A stretch of DNA of 64,000 bases from Lentzea albidocapillata. GTDB lineage: Bacteria > Actinomycetota > Actinomycetes > Mycobacteriales > Pseudonocardiaceae. The DNA is taken from positions 124,001-188,000 of the forward strand of contig NZ_JOEA01000013.1 in NCBI RefSeq assembly GCF_000719115.1, given 5' to 3'. Positions 11,839 to 22,441 of this stretch are shown here, in pieces. The notes under the pieces are model-generated. The model ran no database searches. It saw only the letters and a list, made by a program, of their open reading frames with translations, and had not been told where the DNA came from. Both the position numbers and the translations under genes were made by a program. Each line of letters opens with the position of its first letter. Positions within the stretch are counted from its first letter, which is position 1.

Positions 11839-13155
11839 GTGCTCGGCGCATTCCGCTCGGCTCTCGCGACGCCGGATCTACGCAAGAAGATCCTGTTCAC
11901 TCTCGGGATCATCGTTGTGTATCGGCTTGGCGCGACCATGCCCGCGCCGGGCGTTTCCTTCAAGAACGTGCGCGCGTGTGCTGAAGCGCTTGAAGGCCAG
12001 AACATCTACTCGCTGATCAACCTGTTCAGCGGTGGGGCCTTGCTCAACCTGTCCGTGTTCGCGCTGGGCATCATGCCCTACATCACCGCGAGCATCATCA
12101 TCCAGCTGCTCACCGTGGTCATCCCGCGGTTCGAGCAGTTGAAGAAGGAAGGACAGGCCGGTCAGGGCAAGCTCACGCAGTACACGCGCTACCTGACGAT
12201 CGGGCTTGCGATCCTGCAGTCCACCGGCCTCATCGCCCTGGCGGTACGCGGGCAGCTGTTCGGTGAGTGCGAGCAGGACGTCATCCCGAACAAGGACAGC
12301 ATCTTCACCCTTATCGTGCTGGTCATCACCATGACCGCCGGTACCTCGGTCATCATGTGGCTGGGTGAGCTGATCACCGAGAAGGGCATCGGCAACGGTA
12401 TGTCGTTGCTGATCTTCACCGGTATCGCTGCCCGTATCCCGGCCGAGGGCAAGAACATCTGGGACAAGGACGAGAGCCGGATCACCTTCTTCCTGGTGGT
12501 CGTGGCTGCCCTGATCATCATCGCGAGCGTCATCTACGTCGAGCAGGCCCAGCGTCGCATCCCGGTGCAGTACGCGAAGCGCATGATCGGTCGCCGCATG
12601 TACGGCGGCACGTCGACGTACCTTCCCCTCAAGGTGAACCAGGCCGGCGTCATCCCGGTCATCTTCGCCTCCTCGCTGCTCTACCTGCCGGACCTGGTCG
12701 TGCGCCTCACTCAGGGCACCTCCACCGAGCAGAACTGGTTCTCGACGTTCGTCCAGACCCACCTGGTCAAGCAGTCGAGCCCGGTGCACATCGCCTCGTA
12801 CTTCCTGCTGATCGTCTTCTTCACGTACTTCTACGTCGGCATCACGTTCAACCCGGACGAGCGTGCTGACGAGATGAAGAAGTTCGGTGGCTTCATCCCC
12901 GGCATCCGCCCTGGGCGCCCCACCGCCGAGTACCTCAAGTTCGTCCTGGGCCGCATCACGTTGCCCGGTTCGCTCTACCTCGGCATCGTGGCGATCCTGC
13001 CGAACCTGTTCCTGGACCTGACCGGTGACGGCCAGAACCAGAACTTCCCGTTCGGCGGCACCGCGGTTCTGATCATGGTCGGCGTCGGTCTCGACACCGT
13101 GAAGCAGATCGAGAGCCAGCTCATGCAGCGCAATTACGAAGGGTTCCTCCGCTAG
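11839..13155 (+). CDS. secY: protein translocase subunit SecY
   Basis: SecY, the channel subunit of the Sec translocon in the cytoplasmic membrane. 438 residues and ten predicted membrane helices. GTG 11839 with CAGGAGG (11827-11833) fixes the start and gives the usual N-terminus LGAFRSALATPDLRKKILFTLG. The plug and TM2 region (GGALLNLSVFALGIMPYITASI) and the C6-tail motif MQRNYEGFLR are present. adk begins on the next base. Confidence 0.98.
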   Translation: MLGAFRSALATPDLRKKILFTLGIIVVYRLGATMPAPGVSFKNVRACAEALEGQNIYSLINLFSGGALLNLSVFALGIMPYITASIIIQLLTVVIPRFEQLKKEGQAGQGKLTQYTRYLTIGLAILQSTGLIALAVRGQLFGECEQDVIPNKDSIFTLIVLVITMTAGTSVIMWLGELITEKGIGNGMSLLIFTGIAARIPAEGKNIWDKDESRITFFLVVVAALIIIASVIYVEQAQRRIPVQYAKRMIGRRMYGGTSTYLPLKVNQAGVIPVIFASSLLYLPDLVVRLTQGTSTEQNWFSTFVQTHLVKQSSPVHIASYFLLIVFFTYFYVGITFNPDERADEMKKFGGFIPGIRPGRPTAEYLKFVLGRITLPGSLYLGIVAILPNLFLDLTGDGQNQNFPFGGTAVLIMVGVGLDTVKQIESQLMQRNYEGFLR

Positions 13156-13704
<549 letters not shown>

Positions 13705-13763
13705 CCGGCGGGCTGGTCGACCGGCTCCGTTCCGTCGTCACACGTGCAACAGATCGTGAAGGC

Positions 13764-14540
13764 ATGAGCAAGATCGAGATCAAGACCCGCGGCCAGCTGG
13801 AGGCCATGCGCGCCTCCGGTCTGGTCGTGGCACGGGCGTTGCAGAACGTCGTGGACGCGGTGAAGCCCGGGGTGTCCACCTGGGACCTCGACGAGATCGC
13901 CGAGCAGACCATCCGCGACGCCGGCGCCGTCCCGTCCTTCAAGGGCTACCACGGCTTCCCGGCGAGCATCTGCGCGTCGGTGAACGAGCAGATCGTCCAC
14001 GGCATCCCCAGCAGGACGCAGGTGCTGGCCGAGGGCGATCTGATCTCCATCGACTGCGGCGCGATCCTCGACGACTGGCACGGCGACTCGGCCGTGACGG
14101 TCGGCGTCGGCGAGCTGTCTCCCGCGGACCACAAGCTGTCCGAGGCGACCAGGCTGTCGATGCTCGCGGGCATCGAGGCCGCGCTGCCCGGCGGCCGGCT
14201 CACGGACATCTCGTTCGCCATCGAGTCCTCCGCCATCGAGTCGGGGGAGCGCGACGGCATCGAGTACGGCGTTGTCGCGGACTACGGCGGCCACGGCATC
14301 GGCTCCAAGATGCACATGGAGCCGTTCCTGCCGAACTTCGGCAAGCCCGGCAAGGGCCCGAGGCTCAAGGTCGGCATGGCCATCGCGATCGAGCCGATGC
14401 TCACGCTCGGCACGGACGACTCCCAGGAGCTGGAGGACGGCTGGACCGTCGTCACGCTCGACGGCACGCGTGCCGCCCACTGGGAGCACAGCGTCGCGAT
14501 CACCGAGGACGGCCCCTGGGTGCTCACCGCACCCGAGTAA
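13764..14540 (+). CDS. map: methionine aminopeptidase type I
   Basis: Removes the initiator Met from nascent proteins; dinuclear metal enzyme. From ATG 13764 it has 258 residues beginning SKIEIKTRGQLEAMRASG, matching the family start. Ligand motifs are present: ISIDCGAILDDWHGDSA, YGGHGIGSKMHMEP, AIEPML and EHSVAITEDG. An in-frame GTG at 13701 overlaps the adk stop and would add 21 residues. It is a real alternative, since ATG 13764 has little space for its GAAGG site. Confidence 0.95.
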   Translation: MSKIEIKTRGQLEAMRASGLVVARALQNVVDAVKPGVSTWDLDEIAEQTIRDAGAVPSFKGYHGFPASICASVNEQIVHGIPSRTQVLAEGDLISIDCGAILDDWHGDSAVTVGVGELSPADHKLSEATRLSMLAGIEAALPGGRLTDISFAIESSAIESGERDGIEYGVVADYGGHGIGSKMHMEPFLPNFGKPGKGPRLKVGMAIAIEPMLTLGTDDSQELEDGWTVVTLDGTRAAHWEHSVAITEDGPWVLTAPE

Positions 14541-14567
14541 AGCCAAGCGCCCCAACGTTTTCGGACG

Positions 14568-14603
14568 TAGCCCCGTTCACCCTGCGGTGAACGGGGCTAT
14601 TTC
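14568..14603 (+). terminator. map terminator
   Basis: TAGCCCCGTTCACC and GGTGAACGGGGCTA arms with a 4-base loop, followed by TTTCG. Strong rho-independent hairpin closing secY-adk-map. Confidence 0.85.
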
Positions 14604-14660
14604 GTTTGTCAGGCCCGATACGGTCGAGGCTGACGAGCGAGTCCAATGCTTGGGGGCATT

Positions 14661-15335
14661 GTGGGGGTAACCCGTTTCGTCCTGTCCGCCCTTTTGATTC
14701 CACTTGCAGGCTGCGCTGCCTCTAAGCCGGCCACCGATCTCACCTACCAGGACGTGCCGGCGGAGCGGGTCGCCGACCGGATCTTCCTGGCCGACGCCAT
14801 CGCCGCGGCGGAGGGCTGCCGACCACCGTTCTCCGACGTCATCGTGCGGCGTCCGAACTTCGTCAGTCCGCCGCCGGCCGTCGACGGCGGGTGCGGGGGA
14901 GACGCTCGTGCCACCGCGTCGTGGGAGTACGTCGACGCAGTGAGTCGCATCACGGTGCTGCACGACGTCGTCGTGCGGGAGTGGGACGTCCTGCTCCGGT
15001 CCGGGCCGGAGGCCGCCGAGACGCGGGCCACCGGGGCGACGTTGCTGCACTGTCTCGACCGCGCCGGGTTCACCCAGCGTGGGCCAGGCGATCCGAGCCC
15101 GGAGAGTTACGGCGTCGGATCCGGCGACGCCGCGCTCAGCAACGCAGCTCAGCAGTGTTCCGACGAGACCGGGTACGGATCGAGGACCGCTGCCCAGCGC
15201 CTGCGGACGCTGAAGTCGGTGCTCGGCAGGCACGAGTCCGAGATCAACGACATCGCGCGCCTGAAGCCGGTGCTCGAACGGGGTGTACAGCCCTCCACGG
15301 GCGCTGAGAGGACCCGATTTGGGTTGCCGCAGTGA
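14661..15335 (+). CDS. putative secreted lipoprotein, unknown
   Basis: Unrecognised protein of about 224 residues. The N-terminus has a short hydrophobic stretch ending in a lipobox (LAGC), so it is likely lipid-anchored outside the membrane. The mature part is Cys-containing and acidic, with no family I know. GTG 14661 has a GGGGG site just upstream; ATG 14646 is a five-codon longer alternative. The infA promoter lies in its last codons. It sits alone between map and infA. Confidence 0.7.
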   Translation: MGVTRFVLSALLIPLAGCAASKPATDLTYQDVPAERVADRIFLADAIAAAEGCRPPFSDVIVRRPNFVSPPPAVDGGCGGDARATASWEYVDAVSRITVLHDVVVREWDVLLRSGPEAAETRATGATLLHCLDRAGFTQRGPGDPSPESYGVGSGDAALSNAAQQCSDETGYGSRTAAQRLRTLKSVLGRHESEINDIARLKPVLERGVQPSTGAERTRFGLPQ

Positions 15336-15347
15336 GCTGCGTACACT
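15319..15347 (+). promoter_or_regulatory. infA promoter
   Basis: TTGGGT (15319-15324), 17 bases, TACACT (15342-15347). The spacing and boxes fit a housekeeping sigma promoter overlapping the end of the lipoprotein gene, giving a leader of ~100 bases before infA. Confidence 0.55.
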
Positions 15348-15457
15348 GGTCAGGTGGCGCATCAGTCGCGCCGGTTCAGTCGTGCCCTCCGAGGTCAGAT
15401 CGAACCGGGGTGGCGCGCGTCCAAAGGTTAATATCACCGTCACGAAACGCGGAGGAC

Positions 15458-15679
15458 ATGGGCAAGAAGGACGGGGCCATTGAGGTCGAGGGCCGCGTAG
15501 TCGAGCCGCTCCCCAACGCGATGTTCAGGGTCGAGTTGGAGAACGGTCACAAGGTACTCGCGCACATCAGCGGCAAGATGCGACAGCACTACATCCGCAT
15601 CCTCCCTGAGGACCGGGTTGTCGTGGAGCTCTCGCCCTACGACCTGTCCCGCGGGCGCATCGTCTACCGCTACAAGTGA
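15458..15679 (+). CDS. infA: translation initiation factor IF-1
   Basis: IF-1, an OB-fold protein that blocks the A-site during initiation. 73 residues, exact family length: [19 protein letters not shown] after Met, ending [17 protein letters not shown] lies 3 bases before ATG 15458. Upstream in-frame starts at 15332 overlap the promoter and are rejected. It opens the infA-rpmJ-rpsM-rpsK-rpsD-rpoA-rplQ cluster. Confidence 0.98.
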   Translation: MGKKDGAIEVEGRVVEPLPNAMFRVELENGHKVLAHISGKMRQHYIRILPEDRVVVELSPYDLSRGRIVYRYK

Positions 15680-15704
15680 CCTCCAGTAGCAGGAGATCTC
15701 AGGC

Positions 15705-15818
15705 GTGAAGGTTCAGCCGAGCGTCAAGAAGATCTGTGACAAGTGCAAGGTGATCCGCCGTCACGGCCGGGTCATGGTGATCTGCGAGAACCTGCGCCAC
15801 AAGCAGCGCCAGGGCTGA
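15705..15818 (+). CDS. rpmJ: 50S ribosomal protein L36, zinc form
   Basis: L36, the smallest 50S protein. 37 residues from GTG 15705: [20 protein letters not shown] after the start. Zinc ligands Cys11, Cys14, Cys27 and His32 are all present. AGGAG precedes the start. The gene is too short for most ORF cut-offs but certain from sequence and place. Confidence 0.97.
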   Translation: MKVQPSVKKICDKCKVIRRHGRVMVICENLRHKQRQG

Positions 15819-16034
15819 GCAGTTCCACTCGCGCTCGTCGAGGTCTTTCGATGACGCAGTAACGAGAAACTCCTCGCACCTACCGCACGGGCTCCATGCG
15901 TGCGGACACCCCCGGATTCCAGGCCGGGGCCGGGACGCCGGCTGTGAGAGCAGCCGGAACGACAGACAGCGAGTCAGTCACCGGAATTGGGCGAGGAGCA
16001 GACCTGGAAGTAATCGACAGGAGTTAATCGCCAC

Positions 16035-16415
16035 ATGGCACGACTCGCTGGCGTCGACCTCCCCCGCGAAAAGCGGATGGAGATCGCGCTCACCTACATC
16101 TTCGGCATCGGTCGTACGCGCTCCAAGGAGCTGCTCACCGCCACGGAGATCTCCCCGGACCTCCGGGTGAAGGATCTGACGGACGACGACCTCGCCAAGC
16201 TGCGGGACCACATCGAGACGAACTACAAGGTCGAGGGTGACCTTCGCCGTGAGGTCGCGGCCGACATCCGTCGCAAGATGGAGATCGGCTGCTACGAGGG
16301 TCTTCGGCACCGTCGCGGCCTGCCCGTTCGTGGGCAGCGCACGAAGACGAACGCCCGTACCCGCAAGGGTCCGAAGAAGACCGTGGCCGGCAAGAAGAAG
16401 GCCGGCAAGAAGTAA
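16035..16415 (+). CDS. rpsM: 30S ribosomal protein S13
   Basis: S13 of the 30S head. 126 residues beginning [22 protein letters not shown]. It has the helix-two-turn-helix core and the basic tail [20 protein letters not shown], extended by a Lys-rich end. The gap of 216 bases after rpmJ shows no gene. Confidence 0.98.
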   Translation: MARLAGVDLPREKRMEIALTYIFGIGRTRSKELLTATEISPDLRVKDLTDDDLAKLRDHIETNYKVEGDLRREVAADIRRKMEIGCYEGLRHRRGLPVRGQRTKTNARTRKGPKKTVAGKKKAGKK

Positions 16416-16452
16416 GACCTCGCGTCTGCTGCCCTCAACTTAGGAGTTCGTT

Positions 16453-16860
16453 TTGCCACCCAAGTCCCGCACGGGCGCCGGGGTCAAGAAGATCCGGCGC
16501 AAGGAAAAGAAGAACGTCTCGCACGGCCAGGCGCACATCAAGAGCACGTTCAACAACACCATCGTGTCCATCACGGACCCGCTGGGCAACGTGATCAGCT
16601 GGGCGTCTGCCGGCCACGTGGGCTTCAAGGGCTCGCGCAAGTCCACGCCGTTCGCGGCGCAGATGGCTGCCGAGAACGCCGCCCGCAAGGCCGCCGAGCA
16701 CGGCATGCGCAAGGTGGACGTGTTCGTCAAGGGTCCCGGCTCCGGCCGTGAGACCGCGATCCGTTCGCTGCAGGCCGCCGGTCTCGAGGTCGGCACCATC
16801 CAGGACGTGACCCCGCAGCCCCACAACGGCTGCCGCCCGCCCAAGCGGCGCCGGGTCTGA
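16453..16860 (+). CDS. rpsK: 30S ribosomal protein S11
   Basis: S11 of the 30S platform. 135 residues beginning [20 protein letters not shown] after a TTG start; AGGAG (16442-16446) is suitably placed. The core [23 protein letters not shown] and the end [15 protein letters not shown] are diagnostic. No ATG or GTG alternative fits. Confidence 0.97.
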   Translation: MPPKSRTGAGVKKIRRKEKKNVSHGQAHIKSTFNNTIVSITDPLGNVISWASAGHVGFKGSRKSTPFAAQMAAENAARKAAEHGMRKVDVFVKGPGSGRETAIRSLQAAGLEVGTIQDVTPQPHNGCRPPKRRRV

Positions 16861-16883
16861 GGCACGGGGAGGAGTAAGAACTA

Positions 16884-17489
16884 ATGGCTCGTTATACGGG
16901 ACCCGCGACGCGCATCTCGCGTCGTCTGAAGGTTGACCTCGTTGGTGGGGACCAGGCCTTCGAGCGCCGTCCGTACCCGCCCGGCCAGCACGGTCGTGGC
17001 CGGGTCAAGGAGTCCGAGTACCTGCTGCAGCTCCAGGAGAAGCAGAAGGCTCGTTACACCTACGGCGTGCTCGAGAAGCAGTTCGTCCGTTACTACAAGG
17101 AAGCGGTTCGTCGCCCGGGTAAGACCGGCGAGAACCTGCTCCAGATCCTCGAGGCCCGCCTCGACAACGTGGTGTACCGCGCGGGCCTCGCCCGCACGCG
17201 TCGCCAGGCTCGCCAGCTGGTCGCGCACGGTCACTTCCTGGTCAACGGCCAGAAGGTGAACATCCCGAGCTACCAGGTGTCGAAGTTCGACATCATCGAC
17301 GTGAAGCCGAAGTCCATGCCGACGCTGCCTTTCGAGGCTGCTCGCGCGTCCTTCGGTGACCGCCCGATTCCCGCTTGGCTGCAGGTCGTCTCCTCGAACC
17401 TGCGCATCCTCGTGCACCAGCTGCCCGAGCGCGCGCAGATCGACACGCCTGTCACCGAGCAGCTCATCGTCGAGCTCTACTCGAAGTGA
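16884..17489 (+). CDS. rpsD: 30S ribosomal protein S4, cysteine-free form
   Basis: S4, a primary 16S binder and alpha-operon regulator in enterobacteria. 201 residues. The N-terminus [21 protein letters not shown] lacks the CxxC zinc site, so this is the C-minus form. The S4 RNA-binding domain ([20 protein letters not shown]) is near residues 92-112. Confidence 0.98.
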   Translation: MARYTGPATRISRRLKVDLVGGDQAFERRPYPPGQHGRGRVKESEYLLQLQEKQKARYTYGVLEKQFVRYYKEAVRRPGKTGENLLQILEARLDNVVYRAGLARTRRQARQLVAHGHFLVNGQKVNIPSYQVSKFDIIDVKPKSMPTLPFEAARASFGDRPIPAWLQVVSSNLRILVHQLPERAQIDTPVTEQLIVELYSK

Positions 17490-17495
17490 TCCTCT

Positions 17496-17526
17496 CCGAG
17501 CCACCGTCCTCCGGGCGGTGGCTCGG
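17496..17526 (+). other. rpsD-rpoA intercistronic hairpin
   Basis: CCGAGCCACCG and CGGTGGCTCGG form a perfect 11-bp stem with a 9-base loop, starting 7 bases after the rpsD stop. No U tract follows, so it may be an attenuator, a processing site or an RNA-end protector rather than a full terminator. rpoA starts 114 bases later. Confidence 0.55.
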
Positions 17527-17639
17527 GTCGGGTCCCGCATCGGCGCGAAGGGTGTGCCGAGTGCGTTTGCCGGTCCTCGTGGCTGGCTGAAGTTGGCGGC
17601 GTCAAATAGCGGGCGTCGTTGTCGGAAAGGTAGAACCCA

Positions 17640-18698
17640 GTGCTGATTTCCCAGCGCCCCTCGCTCGCCGAGGAAGCGGTCTCCGAGACCCGTTCCCGGT
17701 TCGTCATCGAACCGCTGGAGCCGGGCTTCGGTTACACGCTCGGCAACTCGATTCGCCGCACGCTGCTCTCGTCGATCCCCGGTGCTGCTGTCACGAGCAT
17801 CCGCATCGACGGCGTGCTGCACGAGTTCACCACGGTTCCCGGGGTGAAGGAGGACGTCACCGACGTCATCCTGAACCTCAAGGAGCTCGTCGTCTCGTCC
17901 GAAGAGGACGAGCCGGTGACCATGTACCTGCGCAAGCAGGGCCCCGGTGTGGTGACCGCGGGCGACATCGTGCCTCCGGCCGGTGTCACCGTGCACAACC
18001 CCGACCTGCACATCGCCACCCTGAACGGCAAGGGCAAGCTGGAGATCGAGCTCGTCGTCGAGCGCGGTCGCGGCTACGTCCCGGCTGTCCAGAACAAGCA
18101 GGCGGGCGCCGAGATCGGCCGCATCCCCGTCGACTCGATCTACTCGCCGGTTCTCAAGGTGACGTACAAGGTCGAGGCCACTCGTGTCGAGCAGCGTACG
18201 GACTTCGACAAGCTGATCCTCGACGTGGAGAGCAAGCCCTCGATCACTCCGAGGGACGCAGTTGCCTCCGCGGGTAAGACCCTGGTTGAGCTGTTCGGCC
18301 TCGCTCGCGAGCTGAACATCGACGCCGAGGGCATCGAGATCGGCCCGTCGCCGGCCGAGGCTGACACCATCGCCGCGTTCGCGATGCCTATCGAGGATCT
18401 GGACCTCACGGTCCGTTCCTACAACTGCTTGAAGCGGGAAGGCATCCACACCGTCGGCGAGCTCGTGTCGCGCAGCGAGGCGGACCTGCTGGACATCCGC
18501 AACTTCGGTGCGAAGTCGATCGACGAGGTCAAGATGAAGCTCGTCGGTCTCGGCCTCGCGCTGAAGGACTCGCCTCCTGGGTTCGACCCGTCCGCGGCTG
18601 CTGCCGACTACCACCCCGGTGACACGGGCTGGGGCGCCGGTACCGGCCTGGACCCGCACGACGACGGTCAGGACTACGCGGAGACCGAGCAGCTCTGA
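17640..18698 (+). CDS. rpoA: RNA polymerase alpha subunit
   Basis: Alpha subunit, the assembly scaffold of RNA polymerase and contact for UP elements and activators. 352 residues. The N-terminal dimer domain includes [22 protein letters not shown]. The C-terminal helix-hairpin-helix domain (~250-315) has [18 protein letters not shown] and [13 protein letters not shown]. An acidic tail follows. GTG start with a GGAAAGG site. Confidence 0.98.
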   Translation: MLISQRPSLAEEAVSETRSRFVIEPLEPGFGYTLGNSIRRTLLSSIPGAAVTSIRIDGVLHEFTTVPGVKEDVTDVILNLKELVVSSEEDEPVTMYLRKQGPGVVTAGDIVPPAGVTVHNPDLHIATLNGKGKLEIELVVERGRGYVPAVQNKQAGAEIGRIPVDSIYSPVLKVTYKVEATRVEQRTDFDKLILDVESKPSITPRDAVASAGKTLVELFGLARELNIDAEGIEIGPSPAEADTIAAFAMPIEDLDLTVRSYNCLKREGIHTVGELVSRSEADLLDIRNFGAKSIDEVKMKLVGLGLALKDSPPGFDPSAAAADYHPGDTGWGAGTGLDPHDDGQDYAETEQL

Positions 18699-18749
18699 CG
18701 CTCTGATTCAGAGCTAGAGGATCTCTTTTAGTAACTACAGGAGCAAGCG

Positions 18750-19322
18750 ATGCCCACCCCTACCAAGGGCCCCCGGCTCGGTGGGTCTCCGGCGCACGAG
18801 CGGCTGCTGCTCGCCAACCTGGCGACGGCGTTGTTCCAGCACGGCCGGATCAAGACCACTGAGACGAAGGCGAAGCGGCTGCGTCCGTACGCCGAGAAGA
18901 TCATTTCCAAGGCCAAGGCCGGCGACCTGCACAACCGTCGCGAGATCATGAAGCTGATCCGCGACAAGGACGTCGTGCACAAGCTGATCGCCGAGATCGG
19001 TCCGTTCTTCAGCGACCGTTCCGGTGGCTACACCCGCATCACCAAGACGCTGGCGCGCAAGGGCGACAACGCCCCCATGGCCATCATCGAGCTGGTGCAG
19101 CAGAAGCTCGTCTCCACCGAGGCCGAGGCTGCGCGCAAGACCAAGTTCGCCAAGGACGAGAAGCCGGCCGCCGAGGTCGTCGACCAGGACGCTGACGCGC
19201 CCGAGTCCGCGACGAAGGACGCCGCCGACGAGCCCGCCGAGGGCGCTGTCGAGGTTGACGGCGAGCCGTCGGCCGAGGATGTCAAGGCAGAAGAGGCCAA
19301 GGACAAGAAGGACGAGTCCTGA
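18750..19322 (+). CDS. rplQ: 50S ribosomal protein L17 with acidic tail
   Basis: L17, close to the tunnel exit. 190 residues, well above the ~120 of E. coli. The conserved part is residues 1-~120 ([39 protein letters not shown]). A ~70-residue Ala/Glu/Asp/Lys-rich tail follows, common in actinobacteria. AGGAG precedes ATG 18750. Confidence 0.97.
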   Translation: MPTPTKGPRLGGSPAHERLLLANLATALFQHGRIKTTETKAKRLRPYAEKIISKAKAGDLHNRREIMKLIRDKDVVHKLIAEIGPFFSDRSGGYTRITKTLARKGDNAPMAIIELVQQKLVSTEAEAARKTKFAKDEKPAAEVVDQDADAPESATKDAADEPAEGAVEVDGEPSAEDVKAEEAKDKKDES

Positions 19323-19381
19323 GCAGTTCTCCTGCTGACGAGCCCGTCGCTCCCCTTGCTGGGGGCGGCGGGCTTGTTCGT

Positions 19382-20176
19382 GTGCGGTTCGACCTCGGGT
19401 ACGACGGGACCGAGTTCTCCGGATGGGCCCGGCAGCCCTCCCGGCGGACTGTCTGCGGCGTTCTCGAGGACACGCTGTCGATGGTGCTGCGGGAGGACGT
19501 CTCGCTGACCGTGGCCGGGCGCACCGATGCCGGGGTGCACGCCTCCGGGCAGGTCGCTCACGCCGATCTGCCTGCCTCCGTTGATGTTGCCGGGCTGCCG
19601 AAGCGGCTGGCTCGGGCGTTGCCTTCGGATGTCCGGGTGTTTGCCGCTCGGGTGGTGCCTGCTGCCTTTGACGCTAGGTTCTCTGCCTTGCGGCGGCACT
19701 ACGAGTACCGGGTCGCGGATGCCGATTTCGGGGCGCATCCGTTGCGGCGGCTGGACACCCTTGCCTGGCCTCGTCCGCTGGACGTTTCCGCCATGAACGA
19801 GGCCGCGCGGCTTTTGTTGGGGGAACACGACTTCTGCGCGTTCTGCAAGCGGCGTGACGGGGCTACGACCATCCGGGAGCTGCAGCGGCTTGAGCTGGTG
19901 CGGTCTGAGGTGGATGGGGTGGTTACGGCGTTCGTGTCTGCTGATGCGTTCTGCCACTCGATGGTTCGGTCGCTCATTGGGGCGTTGCTGGCTGTTGGGG
20001 AGGGGCGGAAGGCGGTTGAGTGGCCTTCGTCGTTGTTGAGCCTTAGTGGGCGGGCTAGCGGGGTTACCGTGGCTCCTGCTCATGGGTTGTGCTTGGTGCG
20101 GGTGGATTTTCCTGGGGATGGGGAGTTGGCGGCTCGGGCTGAGGCGACTCGGCGGGTTCGTACGTTGGAGCGTTGA
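19382..20176 (+). CDS. truA: tRNA pseudouridine synthase A
   Basis: Makes pseudouridine at tRNA positions 38-40. 264 residues beginning [17 protein letters not shown]. The catalytic Asp is D49 in [15 protein letters not shown]; the later [14 protein letters not shown] and DFCAFCK segments fit TruA. The GTG at 19382 is the first possible start; the stretch back to rplQ has none. The plus strand here is unusually G/T rich in third positions compared with the ribosomal genes. Confidence 0.93.
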   Translation: MRFDLGYDGTEFSGWARQPSRRTVCGVLEDTLSMVLREDVSLTVAGRTDAGVHASGQVAHADLPASVDVAGLPKRLARALPSDVRVFAARVVPAAFDARFSALRRHYEYRVADADFGAHPLRRLDTLAWPRPLDVSAMNEAARLLLGEHDFCAFCKRRDGATTIRELQRLELVRSEVDGVVTAFVSADAFCHSMVRSLIGALLAVGEGRKAVEWPSSLLSLSGRASGVTVAPAHGLCLVRVDFPGDGELAARAEATRRVRTLER

Positions 20177-20215
20177 CGCGTCGGTTGGGATGGGTTGCTG
20201 TTGCGGGCGTGTGGT

Positions 20216-20300
20216 TGCGCTGCTTCCTGGGGGACTCCGCCCCCCAGACCCCCCACAATCTGATCAAAGACCGGCCCGCGCCATGCGTGGGTTGATGGCA
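20216..20300. repeat. dispersed intergenic GC repeat, copy 2
   Basis: CTGGGGG-ACTCCGC-CCCCCAG hairpin followed by ACCCCCCACAATCTGATCA, then CATGCGTGGGTTGATGG. The same order of elements as in copy 1 at 11,456-11,530, with a diverged middle. It lies in the truA-protease gap (20,177-20,658), where I see no gene. Confidence 0.6.
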
Positions 20301-20612
20301 CGCCTGTTGCCTTGGGCGGAGTTGCGTTGCTTAGAGGGTTGCGGTGGTGGGGACCACCCCACCCATGCCGTGCGGTAAGGACGGCTCGCCTGCGGCATCG
20401 CGGTTGAGTTGGCTTGCTTGCCCAGCGCCATCCCGCGTGCCATGCCCTGCCACGTCCCGGCTCGTGTCGAGCCTCGGCTCGCCCTGCCTTGCGCTGTTTC
20501 GCGCCGCCGTGACCTCGTCGGAGTGTCAGACCTGCTCTGTACGTTGGGTCGCGGGGGACCTTCCGCCAGGGGGTACCCCTGCGTCAGCCTGCCTGCCCTT
20601 CCGGAAAGGGAG

Positions 20613-20640
20613 GAGCCCCCGGAGGGGGGACCGAGGGCTC
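20613..20640 (-). terminator. terminator of the S8 protease gene
   Basis: Reading on the minus strand, GAGCCCTCGG and CCGGGGGCTC pair with one mismatch, then TCCTCCCTTTCC. It sits 18 bases past the protease stop. Confidence 0.6.
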
Positions 20641-20658
20641 CATGGTGGTGCGGCTTGG

Positions 20659-22221
20659 CTAGATGTCGAGCGTCCACGAGTCGATGTGGCCCGTGTCCTG
20701 GCGGTAGAGGTCGCGGACCCTGAGCTGCCAGGTGCCGTTGGCGTCCTCTGCGGAGACGTTCACGGCGTAGGTGGCGTTGACGTCGTCAGCGCTGTCTGAG
20801 CCGTTGCTGACCTTAAGGACCTTCACCGTGCCCGAGGGGGCGATCAGAGACAGTTCCAGGTCGCCTCGGTAGGTGTGCTTGATGGCCACCTTCACGGAGC
20901 CGGTGGTGCTGGCCTTGCCGTTGCAGTCGGCGACCGTGATCGCGGACTTGACCTCGCTGGCGTCCGGGATGGCGGTGTCGGTGTCGTTGGTGACGGCCGG
21001 GCACTGGCCGGGCGGGTTGCCGGGGGCCGTGCCGGTGATCTGGAGGAGCTTGTTCGGGGAGCCGGTGCCTGGGTTCGTGACCACGTCGGAGCTGGCGTTC
21101 TCGACCAGGGCGTCGCGGACCTGCTGCGGGGTGGCCGTGGGGGACGAGCCGAGGAACACGGCTGCTGCGCCCACCACGTGCGGGGTGGCCATTGAGGTGC
21201 CGCTGATGGTGTTGGTGGCGTCGTCGTTGGTGTGCCAGGACGAGGTGATGTCGCGGCCTGGGGCGAAGATGTCGAGGCAGCTGCCGAGGTTCGAGAACGA
21301 GCTGCGGGCGTCGGTGCGGTCCGTTGAGCCGACGGTGATTGCCTCGGGGGTGCGGGCCGGTGAGGTGTTGCAGGCGTTGCCGCCGTTGTCGTTGCCTGCC
21401 GCCAGGCCGTAGGTGACGCCTGCGGCGATGGAGCGTTTCACGGCGTCGTCGACAGTCTGGTTGGCGCCGCCGCCCAGGGACATGTTGGCTACCGCGGGCT
21501 TGTTTGCGGGGCTGTTGGTCACCTGTTCGGTGACCCAGTCGATGCCGGCGATGACGCCCGCGAAGGTGCCGCCGCCGGAGCAGTTGAGGACTCGGACGCC
21601 TACCAGCTTCACGTCCTTGGCGACGCCGTACTTGGTGCCGCCCACGGTGCCCGCGACGTGGGTTCCGTGGCCGTTGCAGTCGGTGGCGTCGTTGTCGTTG
21701 TCGACGGTGTCCCTGCCGTGTACGGCGCGGCCGCCGAAGTCGGTGTGGGAGATGCGGATGCCGGTGTCGATGATGTACGCGGTGACGCCCGTGCCGCGGT
21801 TCGGGTAGGTGTAGCTGTTGTCCAGCGGGAGCGTGCGCTGGTCGATGCGGTCGAGGCCCCACGACGGGGTCGGGGTCTGCGTGTCGGAGACGCGGACCTC
21901 GCCGTCCTGTTCGACGTAGGCGACGGCCGGATCTGCTGCCAGGCGCTTGGCCTGGGTTTCGGACATCTGCGCCGAGAAACCGCGCAAAGCGGACTTGTAA
22001 GAGTGCTTCACCTTCGCGCCGTACTTAGCGCTGAGGTTATCCACGCTTGACGTGCCCATGTCCTTCAGCACGACGATGTAGTTGTCCTTGACCGCGTTGG
22101 ACGCACCGAGGTTGCGAATCTCCCCCTCGGGCGCAGCGGTGGCGGAGACGGACGACAGGACGAGCGCAGTGCCCGCCACCAGCCCGATTCCAGCCGCTCG
22201 TCTGGCCCACGATTCTCCCAT
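20659..22221 (-). CDS. secreted subtilisin-like protease (S8) with P domain
   Basis: Extracellular serine endopeptidase, 520 residues. Order: signal peptide (1-~30, cleaved near SATAA), inhibitor I9 prodomain (~45-112), S8 catalytic domain (~120-400), and a C-terminal proprotein-convertase-type P domain (~425-520). Catalytic residues are Asp152 (IIDTGI), His185 (GHGTHVAG), Ser343 (GTSMATPH) and oxyanion Asn277. GAGGGAG precedes ATG. It is distinct from the membrane-anchored mycosin at 28,298-29,707 and lacks a C-terminal membrane helix. It has its own terminator, and a weak promoter (TTGTGC-N18-TAAGAA, minus strand near 22,264-22,293) is possible. Confidence 0.93.
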   Translation of the reverse strand: MGESWARRAAGIGLVAGTALVLSSVSATAAPEGEIRNLGASNAVKDNYIVVLKDMGTSSVDNLSAKYGAKVKHSYKSALRGFSAQMSETQAKRLAADPAVAYVEQDGEVRVSDTQTPTPSWGLDRIDQRTLPLDNSYTYPNRGTGVTAYIIDTGIRISHTDFGGRAVHGRDTVDNDNDATDCNGHGTHVAGTVGGTKYGVAKDVKLVGVRVLNCSGGGTFAGVIAGIDWVTEQVTNSPANKPAVANMSLGGGANQTVDDAVKRSIAAGVTYGLAAGNDNGGNACNTSPARTPEAITVGSTDRTDARSSFSNLGSCLDIFAPGRDITSSWHTNDDATNTISGTSMATPHVVGAAAVFLGSSPTATPQQVRDALVENASSDVVTNPGTGSPNKLLQITGTAPGNPPGQCPAVTNDTDTAIPDASEVKSAITVADCNGKASTTGSVKVAIKHTYRGDLELSLIAPSGTVKVLKVSNGSDSADDVNATYAVNVSAEDANGTWQLRVRDLYRQDTGHIDSWTLDI

Positions 22222-22375
22222 AGCAGCAAGCTCCCTCGTCGCAGGGTTGTGCAGGTGAGAGTTTTCTTAGTGGCGCGGACTGATTTCGCACAAGAAGGTC
22301 CACGAAATTGCCTTCGAATGCCGAATCAACAGATTTGGTCAGCTTTGTGAATTAGTTGGTGCTGCTGATCTCTTT

Positions 22376-22418
22376 ACAAAACAATTGCGCCCCGAACGGT
22401 TGTCCGTTCGGGGCGCAA
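22376..22418 (-). terminator. terminator of eccE unit
   Basis: TTGCGCCCCGAACGG and CCGTTCGGGGCGCAA form a perfect 15-bp stem with a 4-base loop. On the minus strand it is followed by TTGTTTTG. It closes the two-gene minus unit ending at 22,442. Confidence 0.88.
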
Positions 22419-22441
22419 GTTTCGCCTATTTGCTGAGCGTC

